A stretch of DNA of 64,000 nt from Pseudomonas fluorescens (GTDB lineage: Bacteria; Pseudomonadota; Gammaproteobacteria; Pseudomonadales; Pseudomonadaceae), in the NCBI RefSeq assembly GCF_003732425.1, contig NZ_MOBX01000016.1, positions 248,001-312,000 of the forward strand, written 5' to 3'. The notes under the pieces were generated by a model that was not told the origin of the DNA, did no database searches, and worked only from the letters and a program-made list of their open reading frames with translations. The translations under genes were made by a program, and so were the position numbers. This document shows, piece by piece, positions 50,734 through 59,909 of the stretch (the stretch's first letter is position 1; each line of letters starts with the position of its first letter).

Positions 50734-51866
50734 CAAACCTCCTCCAGCAACTGCGCGATGTTGCGCTCGGCCATGGCCGGACCGACGCTCATGCCGACGC
50801 CCGTGTGCATCAACGCCACACTCAGCCCCGGCGCCGGACGCAGGAATGAAAACGGCCCCGGCCCCCGGGAACCATAGACGCCCTGCCAACGCTCGACCAC
50901 TTGCACCTTGCAGCCCAGCGTCTGCTCGGCCAGTTCGAGCATCCAGTTGTCCACTTGCTCGGCGTTGAACGGTGAAGGGTCGCTGCCGTAATGGTGCGAG
51001 TCGCCGATGATCAGTTCGCCGTACGGCGTCGGGCTGATCAGCAGGTGGATGCCGTTGTCGTGCAGGTGCGGTTGCTCGCGCAGGATCTGCGCCTGCACCG
51101 CCGCCGCTTCTGGTAGATCCGCGAACGCGCCGTAATGCACGCAACTCAAGCCGGTGAGCAAGGCGTGTTGCAGATTCAGCTCGACCTGCGGTTTGGCGCG
51201 GAGCATTTGCAGACGGCAGATTTGCGGCTCGAGTGCGGCAATCGGCTCGGCGAGCAAGGTCTGATAATCGTGGCCGGAGCAGACGATGATCTGCTTCGCC
51301 GTGAAGCTGCCGGCGGTGCTATGTAGACGCCCCGGTTCGACGTCGCGCACCAGCGTGGAGAAATGAAACGCCACGCCAAGGTCGCGGCGCAGGTAATCGA
51401 TCAGTGCCGGAATCGCTTCGCGCGAATACAGCTGTTGATCGTCCATGCCGTGCAACGCGGCGCGGTGGTGGCTGAACTGGCCTTGATACAGATCGCGCAA
51501 GGCAGCGCCGCGCAGCAACTGGATGTTGTAACCGTGCTCCACGGCGCGACCGTTGCAGAAGGCTTCCAGCAGATGTTCTTCGGCTTCAGTGCGGGCGAAC
51601 AGATAGGAACCGTTGCGCTTGATCTGCAAACCGGCGAGTTGCGCCCAGTCGCCCCAGATGTCGCGGCTGGCCTTGGCCAGTTCGAGCATCGGTCCGGGTG
51701 GCTGGCCAGTGACCAGCGCCTGGCCGAAGTTGCGCACCGAGGCGCCGAGGGGGGTGGCGGTGCGTTCGAAGACGGCGACCTTGAGGCCGCGTTTGGCGGC
51801 GGCGTAGGCGTGGGAGAGGCCCAGAATGCCGGCGCCGACGATGAGCAGGTCTTGGTGGTGTGTCAT
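50733..51866 (-). CDS. Phosphonate-operon FAD-dependent oxidoreductase (DadA-like)
   Basis: A 377-residue flavoprotein of the D-amino-acid/glycine oxidase fold. The FAD motif is L-L-I-V-G-A-G-I-L-G-L-S-H at the N-terminus. It matches the recurrent FAD oxidoreductase of phosphonate operons (TIGR03364-type). Related enzymes are reported to oxidise N-methylated aminoethylphosphonate. It is cotranscribed with the PhnZ-like gene and follows the ABC genes after a REP. Confidence 0.8.
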   Translation of the reverse strand: MTHHQDLLIVGAGILGLSHAYAAAKRGLKVAVFERTATPLGASVRNFGQALVTGQPPGPMLELAKASRDIWGDWAQLAGLQIKRNGSYLFARTEAEEHLLEAFCNGRAVEHGYNIQLLRGAALRDLYQGQFSHHRAALHGMDDQQLYSREAIPALIDYLRRDLGVAFHFSTLVRDVEPGRLHSTAGSFTAKQIIVCSGHDYQTLLAEPIAALEPQICRLQMLRAKPQVELNLQHALLTGLSCVHYGAFADLPEAAAVQAQILREQPHLHDNGIHLLISPTPYGELIIGDSHHYGSDPSPFNAEQVDNWMLELAEQTLGCKVQVVERWQGVYGSRGPGPFSFLRPAPGLSVALMHTGVGMSVGPAMAERNIAQLLEEV

Positions 51867-51894
51867 TTAGAAATGTCCTGCATGAGAGACCGCT

Positions 51895-51986
51895 TTCGCG
51901 AGCAGGCTCGCTCCCACAGGGATTTTTAGTGCCCACAGCATTTGCGTTCACTGAAGATCCAATGTGGGAGCGAGCCTGCTCGCGAA
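51895..51986. repeat. REP inverted pair within the phosphonate island
   Basis: Left arm TTCGCGAGCAGGCTCGCTCC and right arm TGTGGGAGCGAGCCTGCTCG. It lies between the ABC transporter genes and the catabolic enzymes on the same strand. Confidence 0.86.
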
Positions 51987-52011
51987 GGGGCCCTGTCAGT
52001 CGATAAAGATC

Positions 52012-53037
52012 TTACTTGGCCGCCACTTTCTCGGACTTGCCGTCATAACGCTTGCGCCATTCGGTGAGGATCTCGTCGCGATTCTTCGAGGCCCAGGCAA
52101 AGTCGTTCTTGATCAGGCGCTGCTCGTAGTCGGCCGGCAGTTCGGTCTGCGGCTTGGCGATGCCCGGCTGGGCGAGGACAGCGAAGTTCTCCTTGTACAG
52201 ATCCATCGCCTCGGCGCTGGCGGAGAAGTCGGCGAGTTTCTTCGCCGCGTCTTCATGCGGCGTGCCTTTGATCACGGCGGTCGCTTCGATCTCCCAACCC
52301 AGACCTTCCTTCGGCAGGATGATGTCCAGCGGCGCGCCCTGACGCTTCAGCTGCACGGCCGGGTATTCAAAGGAAATGCCGATCGGGAACTCGCCCGCCG
52401 CTGCCAGTTTGCAAGGCTTGGAACCGGAGTGAACGTACTGGCCGATGTTCTGGTGCAGACCGTCCATGTAGGCCCAGCCCTGTTTCTCGCCGAAGGTTTG
52501 CAGCCAGGCGCTGACGTCGAGGAAACCGGTGCCGGACGACGCCGGATTCGGCATGACGATCTTGCCCTTGTATTCAGGCTTGGTCAGATCCTGCCAGCTC
52601 ACTGGCTTGGTCAGGCCCTGCTTCTCGGCCTCGACGGTGTTGAAGCAAATGGTCGCGGCCCACACGTCCATACCGACCCAGGCTGGCGGGTTGGCGGCAT
52701 CGCGGTAGTTCGCACCGATCTTGCCGAGATCCTTCGGCGCGTAGCTTTGCAGCATGCCTTGCTGATCGAGGATCGCCAGGCTCGAAGCGGCCAGGCCCCA
52801 AACGGCGTCAGCCTGCGGACGGGCCTTTTCGGCGAGCAGTTTGGCGGTGATGATCCCGGTGGAATCACGTACCCACTTGATTTCGACGTCCGGGTTGGCC
52901 TTTTCGAAGGCTTCCTTGTAGGACTTCAGTTGTTCGGCTTCGAGGGCGGTGTACACCGTCAACTCGGTTTTTGCCGCGAAGGCATTCAGGCTGAAAGTAG
53001 CGAGCACAGCAGCGGCCAGGGCCATAGGCTTGAACAT
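52012..53037 (-). CDS. phnS: 2-Aminoethylphosphonate-type ABC transporter, substrate-binding protein
   Basis: A 341-residue periplasmic protein. ATG 53037 starts a signal peptide (M-F-K-P-M-A-L-A-A-A, ending N-A-F-A-A) with AGGAAA upstream. The mature region begins with E-L-T-V-Y-T-A-L-E, as in iron/AEP-type class-6 binding proteins. Context with PhnZ and the FAD oxidoreductase supports 2-aminoethylphosphonate over iron, but this is inference. Confidence 0.82.
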   Translation of the reverse strand: MFKPMALAAAVLATFSLNAFAAKTELTVYTALEAEQLKSYKEAFEKANPDVEIKWVRDSTGIITAKLLAEKARPQADAVWGLAASSLAILDQQGMLQSYAPKDLGKIGANYRDAANPPAWVGMDVWAATICFNTVEAEKQGLTKPVSWQDLTKPEYKGKIVMPNPASSGTGFLDVSAWLQTFGEKQGWAYMDGLHQNIGQYVHSGSKPCKLAAAGEFPIGISFEYPAVQLKRQGAPLDIILPKEGLGWEIEATAVIKGTPHEDAAKKLADFSASAEAMDLYKENFAVLAQPGIAKPQTELPADYEQRLIKNDFAWASKNRDEILTEWRKRYDGKSEKVAAK

Positions 53038-53083
53038 GATCGTTTTCCTGTCTTTTGAGTTGAAGGGCAGTTGAAGGTGCAAA

Positions 53084-54808
53084 TCAGTGACCCGGCGCGG
53101 TTTGCCGCCAGGCCTGGGAACGGCGCAGCAAGCCGCGCGAAGCCCACGCCAGCAGCAAGGACACGCCCGCCGAGGTGAACAAAATCAGAGTCGACATCGC
53201 CGCCGCGCCGCCAACGTTGCCGGCGTCATCCATGTTCAGCACCGCCACCGCCGCGAGGATAGTGTCGGGGCTGTAGAGGAAGATCGCCGCCGACACCGTG
53301 GTCATCGCCGAGACGAACAGGTAGCGCACGATGTCGAGCAATGCCGGCAGGCAGATCGGTACGGTCACGCGCAGGTAATGCCGGTACAGCGGCGCCTTGA
53401 GCGACAGCGCGGCGGCTTCGAACTCGGCGTCGAGCTGACGCAGCGCGGTGGTCGCGGTCATTTGTGCGGTGGTCAAATAGTGAGCAATGGTGCAGACGAT
53501 CAGCAGCGTCATCGTCCCGTAGAGCACGTGCAACGGGTTGCCGGTCAGGTTGAAAAAGAAGACGTAACCCAGACCGAGCACCAGCCCCGGCACCGCCATC
53601 GGCACGAAACTGAGCATGCGCAGGGCCAGATTGAGGCCGCGCTGGCTGCGGGTTTTCTCCATCAGGTAAGCGCCGGTGAAGATCAGCACGCTGCCGATCA
53701 ACGCTGTACCCAACGCCATCTTCAAACTGTTGCTGTAGGCCAGCCAGCCACCGCCGGCGGTTTCATTGAACTGGTAGTGGTTGAGCGACAAAGACAGGTT
53801 GTACGGCCAGAACTTCACCAGCGACGAAAACACCGCCATGCCGAACACCAGCAACAACGCCGCACTGATCAACAGGACAATCGCCAGATAGCAGCCATCG
53901 CGCAGCTTCGACGGCGCCGGTTTAAACACCTGCGCGCGGCCACTCATCGAGTCGCCGTGACGTCGACGCAACCAGGCATCGACGCCGAAGCTGAACAGCG
54001 CCGGCAGCAACAGCACCATGCCAATCAACGCGCCGCGACCGAATTGTTGTTGGCCGACCACAGCTTTGTAGGCTTCCAGCGCCAGCACTTGATAGTCGCC
54101 ACCGACCACCACCGGCACGCCGAAATCGGTGATGGTCAGGGTGAACACCAGACAGAACGCGGCAAACACAGCCTGACGCGTCGCCGGCCAGGTGATGCTG
54201 CGAAAGGCTTTGGCCGGACTTGCGCCCATGCTCGACGCCGCATCGAACAGTCGCGCATCGGCCAGCGACAACGCCGAGAGCAGAATCATCAACGCATGGG
54301 GGAAGGTGTAAATCACCTCACCCAGCACAATTCCCCAGAACCCGTAGATGTTGTCCGAGAGCAGACCGCGCAACATGCCTTGGTTGCCGAACAGATAGAC
54401 CAGCGCAATGCCCGGCAGCATCGACGGCGCCATCAGCGGCAGCAAGGAGATGCCGCGCCAGATGCCCTTCGCCGGAATCATTGTGCGTTGCAGCGCGTAG
54501 GCAAACAGATAGGCCAGCGGTACGACGATGGCCGCAACGCTAAGGGAAACTTTCAGGCTGTTGCCGAGCAGCCAGTGAAAATTCTCGCTGCTGACCAATT
54601 CCTTCGCCGCAACCCAGCCACCGCCCTGCCCGGCTTCACTGCTGAAGCCGCGCCAGAAGATCGCCAGCAACGGCAGCAACACCGCGACGCCGAGCAACAG
54701 CAGCAAGACAACTTTGCCGCCGACGACAAAAATGCGGTCGCCGATCTCGGCTTTCGAAGTCTGCCGCACCTGCTTGTGCGGTAGCGGCAGCGCGAGATTG
54801 CTGTTCAT
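53084..54808 (-). CDS. phnU: ABC transporter permease, fused double domain (2-AEP type)
   Basis: A 574-residue permease with 12 predicted helices: two BPD_transp_1 domains fused, the usual form for AEP and ferric-type importers. Each half has an EAA-like coupling loop (A-S-S-M-G-A-S-P-A-K-A-F and A-A-L-S-L-K-A-P-L). It overlaps the ATPase gene by 1 bp. Confidence 0.87.
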   Translation of the reverse strand: MNSNLALPLPHKQVRQTSKAEIGDRIFVVGGKVVLLLLLGVAVLLPLLAIFWRGFSSEAGQGGGWVAAKELVSSENFHWLLGNSLKVSLSVAAIVVPLAYLFAYALQRTMIPAKGIWRGISLLPLMAPSMLPGIALVYLFGNQGMLRGLLSDNIYGFWGIVLGEVIYTFPHALMILLSALSLADARLFDAASSMGASPAKAFRSITWPATRQAVFAAFCLVFTLTITDFGVPVVVGGDYQVLALEAYKAVVGQQQFGRGALIGMVLLLPALFSFGVDAWLRRRHGDSMSGRAQVFKPAPSKLRDGCYLAIVLLISAALLLVFGMAVFSSLVKFWPYNLSLSLNHYQFNETAGGGWLAYSNSLKMALGTALIGSVLIFTGAYLMEKTRSQRGLNLALRMLSFVPMAVPGLVLGLGYVFFFNLTGNPLHVLYGTMTLLIVCTIAHYLTTAQMTATTALRQLDAEFEAAALSLKAPLYRHYLRVTVPICLPALLDIVRYLFVSAMTTVSAAIFLYSPDTILAAVAVLNMDDAGNVGGAAAMSTLILFTSAGVSLLLAWASRGLLRRSQAWRQTAPGH

Positions 54809-55884
54809 CAGGCAAACACCTGCAGGCTGCGCGGCGGCAACGCGACCATGATTTGCTGAGCGCCGAGGCGCGGCATGGCTTCCGGCGCCAGTTCGGCGAG
54901 TAGTGCGTGACCGGGCAATTGATCGAGTTCGAAGCTCATGCGGCAGCGGTTGCCGAGAAAGGTGATCTCGCGAACTTTGGCCGGGAACAGGTTTTCCTCA
55001 TGCACCAGCGGATTGACGTTGATCGCTTCCGGGCGGCAGAACAGTCGGCCCGAGGCGCCGCTGACGCTGCCATCCGCCAGACGCACATTCATCCCGCCGA
55101 CCCGGGCATGACTGTCGCTGCTGCGCTGGAACGGCAGCCAGTTGCCCTGGCCGACAAACTCAGCCACGAACGGCGTGGCCGGGCGGTTGTAGATTTCCTG
55201 CGGGGTAGCGTACTGCTCGACACGACCGTTGTTCATCACGGCGATGCGGTCGGCCATCAGCATGGCTTCGTCCTGATTGTGCGTGACCATCAGGGTGGTG
55301 ATGCCGAGATTGCGTTGCAGCTGGCGCAGCTCGGTGCACAGATGCTCGCGCACCCGGGCGTCGAGGGCCGACATCGGTTCGTCGAGCAACAGCAGCGACG
55401 GTGCCGGCGCCAGAGCACGGGCCAGTGCAACCCGTTGCTGTTGACCGCCGGACAATTGGCCGGGGTACTTTTTCTCACTGCCGGTGAGGCCGACCAGTTC
55501 CAGCATCTCACCCACACGGCGGCGCACTTCGTCGCGACCGCTGCCGGCGAGGCCGTAGGCAATGTTCGCTTCGACGGTCAGATTGGGGAACAGCGCGTAG
55601 GACTGGAACAGAATCCCGTAGTCCCGCGCTTGCGGGGCGAGGTGCGAGACGTCGCGGTCACCGAGGTACAACTCGCCACTGTCCTGTTTCTCCAGACCGG
55701 CGATGCAGCGCAGCAGCGTGGTCTTGCCGCAACCCGACGGGCCGAGCAGGCACACCAGTTCACCGGCGGCGACGTCGAGGGAGACGTTATCCAGGGCAGT
55801 GAACGCGCCGAAGCGTTTCTGCACGCCGCGCACTTTCATCGGTGCGCCGGGGCTGGTCAGGGTGGTTGCGATGGCAGGATTCAT
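54808..55884 (-). CDS. phnT: ABC transporter ATP-binding protein (2-AEP type)
   Basis: A 358-residue ATPase. Walker A is G-P-S-G-C-G-K-T-T, the signature L-S-G-G-Q-Q-Q-R-V-A-L-A, and Walker B L-L-L-L-D-E-P-M-S-A-L-D. A C-terminal TOBE-like regulatory domain follows (about residues 270-358). It is first of the importer genes on the minus strand, and the operon promoter should lie just above 55884. Confidence 0.88.
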   Translation of the reverse strand: MNPAIATTLTSPGAPMKVRGVQKRFGAFTALDNVSLDVAAGELVCLLGPSGCGKTTLLRCIAGLEKQDSGELYLGDRDVSHLAPQARDYGILFQSYALFPNLTVEANIAYGLAGSGRDEVRRRVGEMLELVGLTGSEKKYPGQLSGGQQQRVALARALAPAPSLLLLDEPMSALDARVREHLCTELRQLQRNLGITTLMVTHNQDEAMLMADRIAVMNNGRVEQYATPQEIYNRPATPFVAEFVGQGNWLPFQRSSDSHARVGGMNVRLADGSVSGASGRLFCRPEAINVNPLVHEENLFPAKVREITFLGNRCRMSFELDQLPGHALLAELAPEAMPRLGAQQIMVALPPRSLQVFA

Positions 55885-56018
55885 GGGACAGACCTCATCA
55901 AGCAGATGGGGCCAATCCTAGAGTTGTAATGCGTCCGTCATGTGGCAGTGAGGCAAAAACTGGTGATAGTGGTATTCGGGGATTTTGGTTCAGATTGTGT
56001 GTTGCCTGGGCTGACGCC

Positions 56019-56094
56019 TTCGCGAGCAGGCTCGCTCCCACAGGGGATAGTGTTCACAACCCAAATCCAATGTGGGAGCGAGCCTGCTCGCGAA
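56019..56094. repeat. REP inverted pair, GGGAGCGAGCCTGCTCGCG type
   Basis: Left arm TTCGCGAGCAGGCTCGCTCC and right arm TGTGGGAGCGAGCCTGCTCG, between the regulator and ABC genes. Confidence 0.87.
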
Positions 56095-56119
56095 GAGGCC
56101 AGCTCGCACACTGAAGATC

Positions 56120-56989
56120 TCAGGCCGGGGACATTTCCTGCGCCAACCCAAGAAACGCCGCCGGCAACCGCGCGCCCTTGCGCTCCTTGAGGCAATACAG
56201 ATATTCAGGAATCTGCGGCGCATTCTCGATGGTCAACACGTGCAACTGCGGATCATGCGGCACTTCCTGCCGGGCAATGATGCTGATGCCGATATTGCGC
56301 AGCACCGCCTCACGGATCGATTCACGGCTGCCGATTTCCAGCAACGGACCGAAACTGACCCCGGCACTCGCCAGCAACTCTTCCGTCAGCCGCCGCGTGG
56401 TTGAACCCGACTCGCGCATCAACAAGGTATGCCCGGCCAGAGCGCTCAACGTCACATGCTCATGGGCCGCCAGCGGATGATTGCGATGCACCGCCAGTAC
56501 CAGCGGATCAGTGCCGAGCACCCGGCGAATCAACCGCGCATCGTCGAGCAACTGCGACGAAGCGGCGACGTCCACCCGGTAATCCTCCAACGCTTCGAGC
56601 ACCTGCTGCGAATTACCGATTTCCACCGACACTTCCACTTGCGGCAAGCGCTCGCGAAAGGTCTTCACCAGATCGAGGATGTAATACGGCGCCGTAGCGG
56701 CAATCCGTAACGTGCCCTGCACCTGACCGCTGTTGCGCAGGAAAAACTCGATGTCCGCCTCTTGCTGCAACAGCGCCTTGACCATCGGCAGCAACCGCGC
56801 GCCTTCATCACTGACGCTCAGACGGCGGCCGCCACGGTAGAACAGCTCCACCGAGTACTGACTTTCCAGATTGCGAATTTGCGTGGTCACGGTCGGTTGG
56901 CTAAGGCCGAGCTTCTTCGCCGCCAGCGTGATGCTACCCAGGCGGGCGACCATGTAAAACGCTTTCAGCTCGGCACTCAGCACAACCAT
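56120..56989 (-). CDS. LysR-family regulator of phosphonate use
   Basis: A 289-residue LysR protein. The winged helix contains G-S-I-T-L-A-A-K-K-L-G-L-S-Q-P-T-V-T. The effector domain resembles LysR regulators linked to aminoethylphosphonate catabolism. It lies upstream of the importer on the same strand, with a REP between, and probably activates the island. Confidence 0.8.
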   Translation of the reverse strand: MVVLSAELKAFYMVARLGSITLAAKKLGLSQPTVTTQIRNLESQYSVELFYRGGRRLSVSDEGARLLPMVKALLQQEADIEFFLRNSGQVQGTLRIAATAPYYILDLVKTFRERLPQVEVSVEIGNSQQVLEALEDYRVDVAASSQLLDDARLIRRVLGTDPLVLAVHRNHPLAAHEHVTLSALAGHTLLMRESGSTTRRLTEELLASAGVSFGPLLEIGSRESIREAVLRNIGISIIARQEVPHDPQLHVLTIENAPQIPEYLYCLKERKGARLPAAFLGLAQEMSPA

Positions 56990-56999
56990 CCCTCATCGT

Positions 57000-59255
57000 C
57001 TATTTGCGCAACAGGCGCAAACCGTTGAACACCACCAACAGGCTCACGCCCATGTCGGCGAACACCGCCATCCACATGGTGGCAAGTCCGGCGAAGGTTA
57101 CCCCAAGAAAGATAGCCTTGATCACCAGTGCCAACGCGATGTTCTGTTTCAGGATGCTCGCGGTATTGCGCGACAGGCTGATGAACGCGGGGATCTTGCG
57201 CAGATCGTCGTCCATCAGGGCGACATCGGCGGTTTCAATCGCGGTGTCGGTACCGGCCGCGGCCATGGCGAAACCGATCTCGGCGCGGGCCAGTGCCGGG
57301 GCGTCGTTGATGCCGTCGCCGACCATGCCGACGCGATGGCCCTGCTTGTACAGGTCTTCGATGGCTTGCAGTTTGTCGGTCGGCAGCAAGTCGCCGCGAG
57401 CCTCGTCGATGCCGACCTGCGCGGCAATCGCCTGCGCGGTGTGGACGTTGTCGCCGGTGAGCATCAGGGTTTTCACCCCGAGTTCATGCAACTGGCGGAT
57501 CGCTTCGCGGCTGGTTTCCTTGACGGTGTCAGCCACGGCGAACAGCGCCAGCGGGCCGGAACTGTCGAGCAGCAGCACCACAGATTTGCCCTGCTTCTCC
57601 AGTGCGAAGAGTTTTTCTTCCAGCGCTGGCGAGCACAGACCGAGTTCTTCGACCAGGCGATGGTTGCCCAAATGGTAAGTCTGGCCATTGATTTGACCTT
57701 TGACGCCACGCCCGCCCAACGCTTCGAAGTTATCCACAGTCAGCGCGGCGAAGTTTTTATCCACAGCGGCGTTAGCGATGGCCAGCGACACCGGGTGATC
57801 GGAACGCCCGGCCAGTGCGGCAGCAATTGCCGGGGCCGTGGCGTCGGCGGTCGGGTCGAGGGACAGGTAATCGGTCTGCACCGGTTTGCCGTGGGTAATG
57901 GTCCCGGTTTTATCCAACGCCAGATAGTCGAGCTTGAAACCACCCTCCAGGTACACGCCACCCTTGACCAGAATGCCTTTGCGCGCCGCTGCCGCGAGGC
58001 CGCTGACGATGGTCACCGGGGTGGAAATCACCAGTGCGCATGGGCACGCGACCACCAGCAACACCAGCGCGCGGTAGATCCAGTCGAACCACGCCGCGCC
58101 CATGAACAGCGGCGGAATGATCGCCACGGCCAAGGCAAAGACGAACACCACGGGCGTGTAGATTTTCGAAAATTGATCGACGAAACGTTGAGTCGGTGCG
58201 CGCGCGCCTTGGGCCTGTTCGACGGCGTGGATGATTCGCGCCAGCGTCGAATTGTTCGCCGCTGCGGTCACCGTGTATTCCAGCGAACCGGCCTGGTTGA
58301 TGGTGCCGGCGAAGACTTTATCGCCGACGGTTTTTTCTACCGGCAGGCTTTCCCCGGTGATCGGCGCCTGGTCGATGGTCGAACTGCCGCTGACCACTTC
58401 GCCGTCCAGCGCGATACGCTCGCCGGGTTTCACCCGCACGCGGGCACCGAGTTCGACGCTTTTCACTTCCTGTTCAAGCCAGGTGCCGTCGGCCTGCTGC
58501 ACCGTGGCCTGTTCCGGGGTCATCTGCATCAAGCCACTGATGGCGTTACGGGCACGGTCCAGCGAGCGCGCCTCGATCAATTCGGCCACGGTGAACAGGA
58601 ACATCACCATCGCCGCTTCCGGCCACTGCCCGATCAACACCGCGCCGGTCACCGCGATACTCATCAGCGCATTGATGTTGAGGTTGCGGTTCTTCAGGGC
58701 GATCCAGCCCTTTTTGTAGGTGGTCAGGCCGCCGCTGAGGATCGACACCAGCGCGATGATCGCCACCACCCAGGTCGGTGCAGCATTGGTGAAGTGGATC
58801 ACTTCGGCGGCGAGCGCACCGACACCGGACAGCGCCAGCGGCCACCAGTGTTTTTTCACCTGCGCAGAGGCCGGCGCTTCGACACCCGCCTCCAGCGGCT
58901 CGGCATGCATGCCGAGGGATTTGATCGCATCGATGATCGGCGCGTTGTCCGGCAGCGTGTGGGTTACGCCGAGCACGCGGTTGATCAGGTTGAATTCCAG
59001 TTGCTCAACGCCGGCCAGTTTGCCGAGCTTGTTCTGGATCAGCGTCTGCTCGGTCGGGCAGTCCATCGCCTCGATGCGGAAACTACTCAGCCGCGCATCG
59101 GCGCTGGTCTTCTCGCTCAGTTGCACTAACGCAGGCGCGGCGGCTTTCGACGAGCAGCAAGAATCGCCGCCATGTGAATGGTTATGCACAGGCTGCAATT
59201 TGTGGCTGTGATCGTGTCCGTCGCCGGGCTTGTGGGTGTGCTGGGAATCGCTCAT
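57000..59255 (-). CDS. cadA: P1B-type heavy-metal ATPase (Cd/Zn/Pb efflux)
   Basis: A 751-residue metal pump. A His-rich N-terminus (H-T-H, H-D-H-S-H, H-N-H-S-H, then a C-C pair near residue 33) precedes a heavy-metal domain with M-D-C-P-T-E. The membrane metal motif is C-P-C-A-L-V-I-S, the phosphorylation motif D-K-T-G-T-I-T, and the soft-metal His-Pro is in S-D-H-P-V-S-L-A. C-P-C with these extras fits the CadA/ZntA class. It is divergent from cadR, sharing a MerR-type operator. Confidence 0.93.
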   Translation of the reverse strand: MSDSQHTHKPGDGHDHSHKLQPVHNHSHGGDSCCSSKAAAPALVQLSEKTSADARLSSFRIEAMDCPTEQTLIQNKLGKLAGVEQLEFNLINRVLGVTHTLPDNAPIIDAIKSLGMHAEPLEAGVEAPASAQVKKHWWPLALSGVGALAAEVIHFTNAAPTWVVAIIALVSILSGGLTTYKKGWIALKNRNLNINALMSIAVTGAVLIGQWPEAAMVMFLFTVAELIEARSLDRARNAISGLMQMTPEQATVQQADGTWLEQEVKSVELGARVRVKPGERIALDGEVVSGSSTIDQAPITGESLPVEKTVGDKVFAGTINQAGSLEYTVTAAANNSTLARIIHAVEQAQGARAPTQRFVDQFSKIYTPVVFVFALAVAIIPPLFMGAAWFDWIYRALVLLVVACPCALVISTPVTIVSGLAAAARKGILVKGGVYLEGGFKLDYLALDKTGTITHGKPVQTDYLSLDPTADATAPAIAAALAGRSDHPVSLAIANAAVDKNFAALTVDNFEALGGRGVKGQINGQTYHLGNHRLVEELGLCSPALEEKLFALEKQGKSVVLLLDSSGPLALFAVADTVKETSREAIRQLHELGVKTLMLTGDNVHTAQAIAAQVGIDEARGDLLPTDKLQAIEDLYKQGHRVGMVGDGINDAPALARAEIGFAMAAAGTDTAIETADVALMDDDLRKIPAFISLSRNTASILKQNIALALVIKAIFLGVTFAGLATMWMAVFADMGVSLLVVFNGLRLLRK

Positions 59256-59285
59256 TGGTCGCGTCCATGAAGGTGCCTGTTGCCA

Positions 59286-59316
59286 AGTAAAGACCCTGTA
59301 GCCACTATAGGGTCAA
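59286..59316 (-). promoter_or_regulatory. CadR-regulated promoter of cadA with long spacer
   Basis: On the minus strand TTGACC (59316-59311) and TTTACT (59291-59286) are 19 nt apart, the long spacing used by MerR-family activators. A dyad ACCCTGTAG-CCA-CTATAGGGT (59293-59313, one mismatch) fills the spacer. Confidence 0.82.
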
Positions 59317-59339
59317 GCACCCATTTGGAGATGACCGTC

Positions 59340-59789
59340 ATGAAGATCGGCGAACTGGCGAAACTCACCGACTGCGCCGTGGAAACCATCCGCTATTACG
59401 AGCGCGAAAACCTGCTGCCGGAACCGGCGCGCAGCGACGGCAACTACCGCGTCTACACCCAGGCCCACGCCGAACGCCTGACCTTCATCCGCAACTGCCG
59501 CACCCTCGACATGACCCTCGAAGAAATCCGCAGCCTGCTCGCCTTGCGCGACAGCCCGCAGGACCAGTGCGAAAGCGTGAATACGCTGATCGACGAGCAC
59601 ATCCAGCACGTGAAGGCGCGAATTGATGGGTTGCTGGCGTTGCAGACACAGTTGCTCGACCTGCGCCAACGTTGTGGCGAAGGGCCGGGTGCGGATCAGT
59701 GCGGGATTTTGCAGCGGCTGGAGGTGAGTGGCGGGGTTGTCGCGACGGAGGTTGAGCATTCCCACGTAGGCCGCAGCCACGGCCATTAA
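59340..59789 (+). CDS. cadR: MerR-family cadmium/lead-responsive regulator CadR
   Basis: A 149-residue MerR regulator. The DNA-binding start is M-K-I-G-E-L-A-K-L-T-D-C. A dimerisation helix follows, with Cys77, Cys112 and Cys121 at metal-site positions and His87/His90 nearby. The C-terminus is His-rich (S-H-V-G-R-S-H-G-H), typical of Pseudomonas CadR. ATG 59340 is preferred, because the ATG at 59331 would abut the GGAG. It activates cadA by untwisting the 19-bp spacer. Confidence 0.92.
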   Translation: MKIGELAKLTDCAVETIRYYERENLLPEPARSDGNYRVYTQAHAERLTFIRNCRTLDMTLEEIRSLLALRDSPQDQCESVNTLIDEHIQHVKARIDGLLALQTQLLDLRQRCGEGPGADQCGILQRLEVSGGVVATEVEHSHVGRSHGH

Positions 59790-59806
59790 GAACACCCCAA
59801 ACCTAA

Positions 59807-59887
59807 TGTAGGAGCTGCCGAAGGCTGCGATCTTTTGATCTTGCTGTTTATAAGATCAAAAGATCGTAGCCTTCGGCAGCTCCTACA
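59807..59887. repeat. REP inverted pair, GTAGGAGCTGC...GATCTTTTGATC type
   Basis: Arms TGTAGGAGCTGCCGAAGGCT and reverse complement form an almost perfect 81-bp hairpin between the convergent cadR and thyA genes. Confidence 0.9.
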
Positions 59888-59909
59888 TAGGGGTACTGCG
59901 TATTGCTCG

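Noticed and set aside
53087..54784. 565-residue plus-strand ORF over the permease
   Set aside because: Antisense shadow: His/Gln/Arg-rich, no domain, complete permease on the other strand.
57336..59129. 597-residue plus-strand ORF over cadA
   Set aside because: Antisense shadow of an unmistakable P-type ATPase.
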